In this document: piece by piece, positions 1 to 5,621 of the stretch
Numbering within the stretch: position 1 is the first letter of the stretch
Layout of the letters: each line of letters begins with the position of its first letter
Assembly (NCBI GenBank): GCA_947168325.1
Contig: CAMVLN010000079.1
Location: 1 to 7,249, forward strand
Direction of reading: 5' to 3'
Origin: an uncultured Elusimicrobia bacterium
Lineage (GTDB): Bacteria > Elusimicrobiota > Endomicrobiia > Endomicrobiales > Endomicrobiaceae
DNA: 7,249 nt
Program-made: the position numbers and the translations under genes
Notes under the pieces: model-generated
The model's database searches: none
Seen by the model: the letters and a program-made list of their open reading frames with translations, nothing else
What the model was told of the DNA's origin: nothing

Positions 1-378
1 CTCGTCCTATATTGCCTTATATATCCTTTTAATTCTTCTTTTAGCTCACTCTCTCTTTTATTTATTGGCACTCTTGATTTATCCTTTAACCCTATTATTC
101 CTTCTTCCCTTAACTCCTTCTTCCATAAATATAGCACTGACCGTATTACTTTTAATCTATTCTTTACATACTATAATCCACATCTTTCATATAATTCTAA
201 TATAAATGTTTTCTCTTGTACTTCTTTTGTCTTGTCCTATATATAATACACTTAATGTCTTAAATGCCGTTATTTTTCCCTTTCCATACAATCTATTCTT
301 TTGTTGCTTTTTGAACCCCTTACTTACTTCCTTTTACTAATAAATTCCTATTTTTTATTTATTAGCTTTTTTACTTAT
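1..378 (-). pseudogene. decayed IS transposase, N-terminal part (IS481/IS3-like helix-turn-helix region)
   Basis: Read on the minus strand, two reading frames give transposase-like protein. The first runs from about 378 to about 190, with in-frame stops at 357-355, 339-337 and 336-334; past these it reads KEVSKGFKKQQKNRLYGKGK and then ITAFKTLSVLYIGQDK. After a frameshift the second frame runs from 236 to the window edge with one in-frame stop (173-171). It reads EKTFILELYERCGL, stop, YVKNRLKVIRSVLYLWKKEL, then REEGIIGLKDKSRVPINKR. The order of helix, W-K-K-E-L, then E-E-G-x-x-G-L-K-D-K-S-R is typical of the helix-turn-helix region of IS481/IS3-like DDE transposases. The catalytic domain would lie beyond position 1. 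At least four stops and one frameshift make this a dead copy. The family assignment is by recalled motif only. Confidence 0.7.
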
Positions 379-379
379 T

Positions 380-419
380 ATATGGTCCAATTTGTGTTTG
401 AACTTTTACAGTAGGCACA
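380..419 (-). repeat. candidate IS end (left terminal inverted repeat of the decayed element)
   Basis: On the minus strand the stretch just upstream of the broken transposase begins TGTGCCTACTGTAAAAGTTC (420 downward, starting near 419) and continues with a CAAACACAAATTGGACC block. A 5'-TG start, a spaced C-rich/A-rich block and a position immediately before the transposase frame resemble ends of IS3/IS481-type elements. The other end is outside the window, so neither the repeat nor a target duplication can be confirmed. Confidence 0.4.
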
Positions 420-438
420 TTGTTCTATAAAAAGCAAT

Positions 439-444
439 TATAAT
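439..444 (+). promoter_or_regulatory. possible -10 box for the lpd gene
   Basis: A perfect TATAAT lies 35 bases before the likely start codon, just outside the putative IS end. No good -35 box is visible at 16-18 bases; CACATT at 416-421 has 17-base spacing but matches poorly. In such AT-rich DNA the hexamer could be chance. Confidence 0.3.
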
Positions 445-478
445 TTAGTAGAATAAAAAGACAATGTGGAAAAAAATT

Positions 479-1774
479 ATGGAAAAAATATATGATGTTG
501 CAGTTATAGGTGCAGGGCCCGCGGGTTATAATTGTGCAATAAATTTTGCCAAACAAGAAAAAAAAGTTGTCATTATAGAAAAAAATAATTTAGGTGGAAC
601 TTGCTTAAATTGTGGTTGTATTCCTACAAAATTTTTATGGCAAGTAGCAAAAACTAAACAAAAAATTTCTAAATCTCTAGAATATGGAATAAAAGCAAAT
701 ATTGAACAAATAAACTTTCAAGACATCATTACTAAAAAAAATAGATTAATAGAAAATCTATCTAAGGGTATATTAAAACTTCTAACATCAAATAAAGTTG
801 ATGTTATAAAAGGAGTAGCGAGTTTTAAAAGCAATAATGCACTTTCAGTTAATACAGAAGAAGGAAGCATAGAAATAGTTTCAAACAAAATTATTATTGC
901 TACAGGTTCAACTTGTAAAACTATTTCTAACATAGAGTTTGACCACAAAAAATTTATTACTTCCACAGATGCACTAAACTTAACAGATATTCCTAAAAAC
1001 ATGCTTGTTATTGGTGGTGGAGCAATAGGTATAGAATTAAGTTCTATATTTTCTTGTTTTGGGACAGCAGTTACTTTAAGAGAAATATGCACACAATTAT
1101 TGCCAAACGAAGATAGTGAACTTGCAGGAGAACTTGCAAAAGTTTTAGCAAGGCAGGGTATAAAGGTTGAAGTTGCGTGTCAAGATACATTAAAAGATGT
1201 AGACAATTTTGAAAAAGTTTTGATTGTTACAGGAAGAAAACCTACAATAGAAGAATTAAATTTAAAAAATATAAATTTGAGTTTGGATAAAAAAGGCTTT
1301 GTTAAAACAAATAATTATAAAACGAATATAGATAATATTTTTGCTATAGGGGATATTACAGGTAAAGGGTTTTTAGCATACACTGCAGAACAAGATGCTA
1401 ATAATGTTGCAGAAAATAAAAATTCAATTGATCCTATACCAAAAGTAGTTTTTTCTTTTCCACCAGTAGCAAGTGTAAAAGATGTAAATTTTGATAGTAG
1501 TTATAAAAATATTGTATATAAAAAATCAATGTACTTATCAAATGCTAGAGCACAAATTGAAGGAGAAAGAACAGGCTTTATAAAAGTTGCTATAGATAAA
1601 GATAGTCAAAAAATTTTAGGTGCATGGATTTTAGGTGAAAAAGCAGATGAACTTATAAATATAGTTTCTGTTATGATAAAAGCAAATATGAAAGTTCAAG
1701 ATTTATCAAAAAATATGTTCTTTCATCCAGGACTTGCAGAAATAATTTTAGAAGCAATAAAAAATTGTTCTTAA
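479..1774 (+). CDS. lpdA: dihydrolipoamide dehydrogenase-like FAD/NAD disulfide oxidoreductase (short form)
   Basis: This is a flavoprotein of the class-I pyridine nucleotide-disulfide oxidoreductases. It probably reoxidises the dihydrolipoyl arm of glycine-cleavage H protein (or a 2-oxoacid dehydrogenase) with NAD+ in the cytoplasm. Numbered from the ATG at 479 (431 residues), the features are: FAD dinucleotide motif GAGPAG at 11-16; redox-active GGTCLNCGCIPTK with Cys42 and Cys47; IIIATGS at about 138-144; NAD motif GGGAIGIE at 179-186; the VTGRKP and NIFAIGD FAD motifs; and the C-terminal HPGLAE carrying the catalytic His416/Glu421 pair. An in-frame ATG at 464 would add five residues (MWKKI). 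The 479 start is preferred because family members begin a few residues before the FAD strand; neither start has a good ribosome site. The protein is shorter than the usual 450-475 residues: about 17-20 residues are missing between the NAD motif and VTGRKP. There is an extra Cys45 between the redox cysteines. Another enzyme of the same family is possible. Confidence 0.87.
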   Translation: MEKIYDVAVIGAGPAGYNCAINFAKQEKKVVIIEKNNLGGTCLNCGCIPTKFLWQVAKTKQKISKSLEYGIKANIEQINFQDIITKKNRLIENLSKGILKLLTSNKVDVIKGVASFKSNNALSVNTEEGSIEIVSNKIIIATGSTCKTISNIEFDHKKFITSTDALNLTDIPKNMLVIGGGAIGIELSSIFSCFGTAVTLREICTQLLPNEDSELAGELAKVLARQGIKVEVACQDTLKDVDNFEKVLIVTGRKPTIEELNLKNINLSLDKKGFVKTNNYKTNIDNIFAIGDITGKGFLAYTAEQDANNVAENKNSIDPIPKVVFSFPPVASVKDVNFDSSYKNIVYKKSMYLSNARAQIEGERTGFIKVAIDKDSQKILGAWILGEKADELINIVSVMIKANMKVQDLSKNMFFHPGLAEIILEAIKNCS

Positions 1775-1792
1775 GTTTTTTTACAAGAACAA
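1765..1792. terminator. hairpin over the lpd stop codon
   Basis: TTGTTCTT (1765-1772) and AAGAACAA (1785-1792) form a perfect 8-bp inverted repeat around a 12-base loop that contains a T7 run and the end of the stop codon. On the plus strand no U-tract follows. On the minus strand the stem is followed by a T6 run, the better terminator geometry, although no minus-strand gene is visible here. It may slow or end transcription after lpd. Confidence 0.3.
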
Positions 1793-1880
1793 AAAGAACT
1801 TGAAAAAAATATATTTTGTTTAAAGATGATTTTTTTATAAAAAGAATTATTCGTTTGATGTATTGTTTGCAAATTTACAA

Positions 1881-1950
1881 ATATTCATTAAATTTATCAG
1901 AAGATGAAGAAACAATCGTTTAAAAATTTGTATGATAAAATAATGAATAT
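1881..1950. repeat. interrupted inverted repeat upstream of ccrM
   Basis: ATATTCATTA (1881-1890) is the exact reverse complement of TAATGAATAT (1941-1950). TTTATC (1893-1898) also pairs with GATAAA (1934-1939), leaving a 35-base loop and a small internal mismatch. The right arm ends 13 bases before the ccrM start codon and overlaps a possible -10 box (TATGAT, 1931-1936). It could be an operator or an RNA stem over the leader. AT-rich sequence makes chance repeats common. The rest of the 189-bp gap (1775-1963) holds no gene I can support. Confidence 0.3.
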
Positions 1951-1963
1951 AGAGTTATAAAAA

Positions 1964-3055
1964 ATGTCAGAACTAAAAATAAATAATATTTATAAAGGTG
2001 ACAGTTTGGAAATATTAAAAACTTTTCCTAGCAAATGTGTAGATTTAATTTTTGCAGATCCTCCGTACAATATGCAATTAAAAAATGATTTATATAGACC
2101 AAACAATACAAAAGTTGATGGTGTTAACGATGAATGGGATAAGTTTTCGTCTTTCAAAGAGTATGATAATTTTTGTAAGTCTTGGCTTAAAGAATGTAAA
2201 AGAGTTTTAAAAGATACAGGCTCTATTTGGGTTATTGGTTCCTATCATAATATTTATAGGGTTGGAAATATTATGTTGAATTTGGGATATTGGATATTAA
2301 ACGATGTTACTTGGTATAAAACAAATCCTATGCCGAACTTTTTAGGAACAAGATTTACAAATGCAACAGAAACTCTTTTATGGTGTTCAAAGGGTGAGAA
2401 TTATAAGAAGTATACATTTAATCATAAGTTAATGAAAAAATATAATGGTGGCAAACAGATGCCATCTGTATGGAATATTGGGCTTTGTATTGGTAGTGAA
2501 AGAATAAAAGGCAAAGATGGTAAAAAAGCACATTCCACACAAAAACCTGAGGAATTATTAAAAAGAGTGATACTATCCACTACAAATAAAGATGATATTG
2601 TATTAGATCCTTTTTTTGGAACAGGAACAACAGGTGCAGTTGCTAAAAAATTAGGGAGGAATTTTATAGGCATAGAGCAAGAACAAAAATATATTGATAT
2701 TTCAAAAAAAAGAATTGATAGTATTAATTATTTATTACCTGAAGCATCATGGATAGAAGAAGAAAAAGAACATCAAATCAAAGTTCCATTTATAGATTTG
2801 ATAAAAGATAAATTTATTTTAGCAGGTGATATTTTATACACCAGAAAAAGATATAACAAAAAAGCAAAAGTTTTAGATAATGGTAATTTGCTATATGAAA
2901 ATAATATAACTGGCTCTATTCATAAAATAGGTTCATTAGTTCAACAGACAGTTTCTTGTAATGGTTGGAAATTTTGGTATGTTATAAAAAATAATAAATC
3001 CATACTTTTAGATGATTTAAGGATGCAATATTTAAAGACACATTGTAATAAATAA
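1964..3055 (+). CDS. ccrM: CcrM/M.HinfI-type DNA adenine-N6 methyltransferase, predicted GANTC-specific
   Basis: This protein transfers a methyl group from S-adenosylmethionine to adenine in DNA; CcrM and M.HinfI relatives modify GANTC. The 363-residue protein has the beta-class motif order: motif IV DPPY at 32-35 near the N-terminus, then the CcrM-like stretches WVIGSYHNIYRVG (89-101) and NPMPNFLGTRF (121-131), HSTQKPEELL at 190-199, and the AdoMet-binding DPFFGTGTTG at 215-224. The C-terminal domain (about 262-363) carries GDILYTR, GSIHKIGSLVQ (317-327) and CNGW (332-335), the extra domain found in CcrM that is needed for DNA recognition. Length matches the family (about 358-360). A weak AGAG ribosome site lies nine bases before the ATG. 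No restriction endonuclease or Vsr gene is adjacent, so it looks like a solitary regulatory methyltransferase, though a distant partner cannot be excluded. Base composition resembles its neighbours. Confidence 0.93.
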   Translation: MSELKINNIYKGDSLEILKTFPSKCVDLIFADPPYNMQLKNDLYRPNNTKVDGVNDEWDKFSSFKEYDNFCKSWLKECKRVLKDTGSIWVIGSYHNIYRVGNIMLNLGYWILNDVTWYKTNPMPNFLGTRFTNATETLLWCSKGENYKKYTFNHKLMKKYNGGKQMPSVWNIGLCIGSERIKGKDGKKAHSTQKPEELLKRVILSTTNKDDIVLDPFFGTGTTGAVAKKLGRNFIGIEQEQKYIDISKKRIDSINYLLPEASWIEEEKEHQIKVPFIDLIKDKFILAGDILYTRKRYNKKAKVLDNGNLLYENNITGSIHKIGSLVQQTVSCNGWKFWYVIKNNKSILLDDLRMQYLKTHCNK

Positions 3056-3081
3056 TATTTATAATTTTTATAAATAATTTT
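3056..3081 (+). terminator. AT-only hairpin directly after ccrM
   Basis: TATTTATAA (3056-3064), loop TTT, TTATAAATA (3068-3076) is a perfect 9-bp stem that starts at the base after the ccrM stop codon and is followed by ATTTT. The placement is right for an intrinsic terminator, but the stem has no G or C and the U-tract is short, so efficiency is doubtful. Confidence 0.4.
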
Positions 3082-3140
3082 GAATTGGATTTAAAAAATA
3101 AAAAATAGCTTGAAAAAACAAATAGAGTTTCTACAAAAAA

Positions 3141-3144
3141 GAGG
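3141..3144 (+). promoter_or_regulatory. ribosome binding site of gcvT
   Basis: GAGG lies six bases before the ATG at 3151. It is one of only two clear Shine-Dalgarno sites in the window and settles the gcvT start. No glycine riboswitch can be recognised in the 95-bp gap upstream (3056-3150). Confidence 0.6.
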
Positions 3145-3150
3145 TTATGT

Positions 3151-4233
3151 ATGTTAAAAAAAACATTTTTATATCAAAAACATAAAGAACTTGGGGCAAA
3201 GTTTACAGAGTTTGGTGGCTGGGATATGCCTGTTCAATATAGTTCAATTATAGAAGAACACAATACCGTTAGAAATACCGCTGGAATATTTGATACATCT
3301 CACATGGGAACATTTATTATTTCAGGAAATAATGCAAAAAAATTTTTAGATTATGTTACAGTTTCAGATATATCAAGTTTGCCATTATATAAAGCTAAAT
3401 ATTCAATGTTATTAAATGATAATGGTGGAATAAAAGACGATATTATAGTTTACAAGTTTGAAAACTGTTATATGATGGTGGTAAATGCAGGAAATTTAGA
3501 CAAAGACTTTATTTGGTTAAATGAGCATAAAATGAAAGATGTAGAAATTAAGAATATAAGTAAAGAAATTTGTATGATGGCGGTTCAAGGTCCGAAAGCT
3601 CCACAATTAGTTGCCTCTTTAGTTGAAGATGAAATTTTATCAATGAAATATTTTACAGCAAAAGATGTAAAGTTTAAAGGACAAGCAAAAGAAGCTAGTT
3701 TTTCAAAAATAGCAAGAACAGGTTATACAGGTGAAGATGGTTTTGAAATATTTATATCAAACAAGTATGCAGAATATATATGGTCAAAAATTATAGAACT
3801 TGGAGCAAAACCTTGTGGGCTTGGCTGTAGAGATACATTAAGACTTGAAGCATGTATGCCTTTATGGGGGCATGAAATATCAGAAGAAACTAATCCTATA
3901 GATACAGGTTTTATAAAAACAGTATTTCTAAATAAAGATTTTATAGGAAAACAAGCAATAGAAAAAAATAAAAATACTCCATCAAAAAAACTTGTAGCAT
4001 TTATTTGCCAAAATGGTATAGCAAGATCTCATGATGAAGTTTATATGAATAACGAGAAAATAGGTTATGTAACAAGTGGAAGTTTTTCACCAACATTTAA
4101 AAAAGCTATTGGTATGGCTTTAATAGATGTTTCTATAAATGAAACTTTATCAATACAAGTAAAAGTTCACAACAATTTAAGAAATATAACGATAGTTCCA
4201 AAACCATTTTATAAAAGGGCAAAAACAAAATGA
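3151..4233 (+). CDS. gcvT: glycine cleavage system T protein (aminomethyltransferase)
   Basis: T protein takes the aminomethyl group from lipoylated H protein, passes the one-carbon unit to tetrahydrofolate and releases ammonia. At 360 residues it is full length for the family (about 360-370). Visible hallmarks: KHKELGAKFTEFGGWDMPVQ near the N-terminus (11-29), DTSHMG (48-53), NGGIKDDII (91-99) with the conserved catalytic aspartate near residue 96, ARTGYTGEDGFEI (188-200), GCRDTLRLEACMPLWGHE (225-242) and the C-terminal VTSGSFSPTFKKAIGMA (307-323). The start is supported by GAGG six bases upstream. Its last four bases (ATGA) overlap the start of the secretin gene, so the two are probably co-translated. 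Lpd, the L protein, is encoded 1.4 kb upstream; the P and H proteins are not in the window. Confidence 0.95.
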   Translation: MLKKTFLYQKHKELGAKFTEFGGWDMPVQYSSIIEEHNTVRNTAGIFDTSHMGTFIISGNNAKKFLDYVTVSDISSLPLYKAKYSMLLNDNGGIKDDIIVYKFENCYMMVVNAGNLDKDFIWLNEHKMKDVEIKNISKEICMMAVQGPKAPQLVASLVEDEILSMKYFTAKDVKFKGQAKEASFSKIARTGYTGEDGFEIFISNKYAEYIWSKIIELGAKPCGLGCRDTLRLEACMPLWGHEISEETNPIDTGFIKTVFLNKDFIGKQAIEKNKNTPSKKLVAFICQNGIARSHDEVYMNNEKIGYVTSGSFSPTFKKAIGMALIDVSINETLSIQVKVHNNLRNITIVPKPFYKRAKTK

Positions 4234-4961
4234 GACAAATTTTTTTTATATCTTTTTTATTATTTTTTTACACTTCTTTATTTGCGGAACAATTAATTGA
4301 AATATCTATAGAAATTACAGAAATAAATAACAATAAAGCAAAAGAATATGGAATAAAATGGGTGGATGAAATATCTACTGGTGAACTCTTTATTACTAGT
4401 GGAGAAACAAAAGAAACTAGTTATCCAACATTAGTAGAGTTTAATGATTGGGTAAGATATACTCCATTAAGTGCAAAATTGAAGTTGTTGCAAGAAAGTG
4501 GTTCAGCAGAAGTTTTATCAAATCCTAAACTTATTACGAAGTCAGGGGCAAAGGCAAGGTTTTTAGTCGGTGGTGAATTTCCTATAGCTGTGTCAGGAGT
4601 TACAGGTGGAAAAGTTGAGTGGAAAGAGTATGGAATCATTACAGAAGTTTTGCCAAAAATATTGCAGGATAACAAAATAGATTTAACTATAGAAACAGAA
4701 CTTTCTAGACTTGACTGGACTAGAGATGTTCAAGGGTTTCCAATCATAGCTAAAAGGCAAGCAAAATCTTATGTAACTTTAAAAAATCAACAAACTATAG
4801 TTATAGCAGGACTTATAGAAAATTATAAAGATAAAACTACATCAGGTATTCCAATATTACAGGATATTCCTTTGATTGGAACACTGTTTAAAAATACAAA
4901 AACTGTAAACAATAAAACGAATGTGTTGATTTTTGTAACACCAAAAATTATAGAACAATGA
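4230..4961 (+). CDS. minimal secretin (type II/III secretion or Tad CpaC/RcpA-like barrel domain only)
   Basis: Secretins form the outer-membrane ring through which pili or secreted proteins pass. The 243-residue protein starts with a signal peptide (1-19, hydrophobic core FFISFLLFFYTSLFA, likely cut after Ala19). The secretin domain begins at once with IEISIEITEINNNKAKEYGI. It continues with VLSNPKLITKSGAKARFLVG (95-114), VEWKEYGIITEVLPKI (129-144), QTIVIAGLI (188-196), and the signature SGIPILQDIPLIGTLFKN (205-222) plus NVLIFVTPKI (231-240). The N-terminal N0/N1/BON-type ring domains that usually bring CpaC-like proteins to 400-550 residues are absent. No lipobox is present. It overlaps gcvT and the next gene by ATGA at both ends. 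The pilin-like neighbours suggest a Tad role. Secretin identity is secure; partner assignment is inferred. Confidence 0.87.
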   Translation: MRQIFFISFLLFFYTSLFAEQLIEISIEITEINNNKAKEYGIKWVDEISTGELFITSGETKETSYPTLVEFNDWVRYTPLSAKLKLLQESGSAEVLSNPKLITKSGAKARFLVGGEFPIAVSGVTGGKVEWKEYGIITEVLPKILQDNKIDLTIETELSRLDWTRDVQGFPIIAKRQAKSYVTLKNQQTIVIAGLIENYKDKTTSGIPILQDIPLIGTLFKNTKTVNNKTNVLIFVTPKIIEQ

Positions 4962-5137
4962 AAAAATTTTTTAACTATATCAAAAATAATAAAGGGCAAG
5001 CTTTAGTAGAATATGTTATTTTTATATTGGTTTTACTTATGGCTAGCTATGGGGCAGTAAAACTTTTTATTAGTGCATTAAAACATAAGTTTGATTTTAT
5101 ATCATTATTTTATGGGGTTGCAAGTGTATTATTTTAA
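4958..5137 (+). CDS. Flp-like type IVb prepilin, 59 residues
   Basis: A short gene that starts within the ATGA overlap with the secretin stop and ends with TAA at 5135-5137. The product has a 13-residue basic leader (MKKFFNYIKNNKG), then QALVEYVIFILVLLMASYGA. Cleavage after Gly13 leaves Gln1 and Glu5-Tyr6, which is the Flp prepilin motif (G, four residues, E-Y), followed by a single hydrophobic helix. The length is typical of Flp pilins (50-75 residues including leader). After processing the mature pilin would have 46 residues. There is no separate ribosome site, so translation probably depends on coupling to the secretin gene. It could be the major fibre subunit of this module or a minor pilin; no other copy is visible here. 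It would need a prepilin peptidase encoded elsewhere. Confidence 0.83.
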   Translation: MKKFFNYIKNNKGQALVEYVIFILVLLMASYGAVKLFISALKHKFDFISLFYGVASVLF

Positions 5138-5621
5138 CAATAAAGGTCAATCTTTTCTTGAAGGAATTATAGTTGCTACAATGATAACAGTATTTATGTT
5201 TTGTGCAATACAAGTATGTGTTATAGTTGTAGATGATATGTTTGCAAATTTTAGTGCCTTTTATGCTATAAGAAAAGTTGTTGTATCAAAAACAAAAGAT
5301 ATTACAAATGTTGCCAAAGATACAGCAACAAAATTTTTTATTCCATATTTGGCAAAATCAGCAAGTATAATATATTATAAAACTACACATTGGGATGATA
5401 CCATTTTAGGTAACAATATTGTTGACCATAGCAACAAACAAATAAAAAAACATAATGTAAAAATTGCTTATGGTATAAATATAATGTTTCCAAAACTTTT
5501 CGGAAGATTTTTACCATATAGAGAACAATCTGCAAGGGCAAGAATGGTAAAATCGCCGGACGAAGAATTTTATAATAAAGCATATCCAAATGCAAAGGAG
5601 TTTCTTAAATATGGGAAATAA
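5112..5621 (+). CDS. TadE-like pseudopilin
   Basis: The N-terminus has a short leader ending NNKG, then QSFLEG with Glu at mature position 5, followed by a hydrophobic segment of about 25 residues (IIVATMITVFMFCAIQVCVIVV) and a soluble C-terminal part. This is the plan of TadE/TadF pseudopilins, which are cut by the same peptidase as Flp. From the ATG at 5112 it has 169 residues. A GTG at 5124 (165 residues) is an alternative, preceded by GGGG six bases upstream. An ATG at 5091 would give an unusually long leader. The gene overlaps the pilin gene in another frame by 26 bases (14 if GTG is used). The C-terminal region has the stretch YREQSARARMVKSPDEEFY. It has no enzymatic motif; a structural role in the envelope is inferred. 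Confidence 0.7.
   Translation: MGLQVYYFNNKGQSFLEGIIVATMITVFMFCAIQVCVIVVDDMFANFSAFYAIRKVVVSKTKDITNVAKDTATKFFIPYLAKSASIIYYKTTHWDDTILGNNIVDHSNKQIKKHNVKIAYGINIMFPKLFGRFLPYREQSARARMVKSPDEEFYNKAYPNAKEFLKYGK
5595..5600 (+). promoter_or_regulatory. ribosome binding site of the TadG-like gene
   Basis: AAGGAG lies inside the end of the TadE-like gene, ten bases before the ATG at 5611. It argues for that start rather than the in-frame ATG at 5590, which lies upstream of it. Confidence 0.6.

Noticed and set aside
334..357. In-frame TAA/TAG codons suggesting stop-to-glutamine recoding
   Set aside because: The methyltransferase, Lpd and Tad-like genes all end normally at TAA with sensible C-termini, and the transposase also carries a frameshift, so decay explains the stops.
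464..478. Upstream ATG of lpd as the true start
   Set aside because: It only adds MWKKI ahead of the FAD-binding strand and has no better ribosome site; it remains possible but is less likely than 479.
718..1092. Antisense open frame inside lpd (124 residues), and similar ones at 2422-2673, 4421-4675, 5383-5595 and 6438-6725
   Set aside because: They lie wholly opposite well-supported genes, have no family motifs, and look like shadows of AT-rich coding sequence.
1858..1923. A 21-residue open frame (MYCLQIYKYSLNLSEDEETIV) between lpd and ccrM
   Set aside because: Very short, no ribosome site, no recognisable motif; chance frames of this size are expected.
3056..3150. Glycine riboswitch before gcvT
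   Set aside because: The 95-bp gap is nearly all A/T and lacks the GC-containing paired helices of the glycine aptamer.
5590..5610. ATG at 5590 as start of the TadG-like gene
   Set aside because: It lies before a clear AAGGAG site that is correctly placed for the ATG at 5611, and the shorter start gives a leader like those of the two neighbouring pilins.
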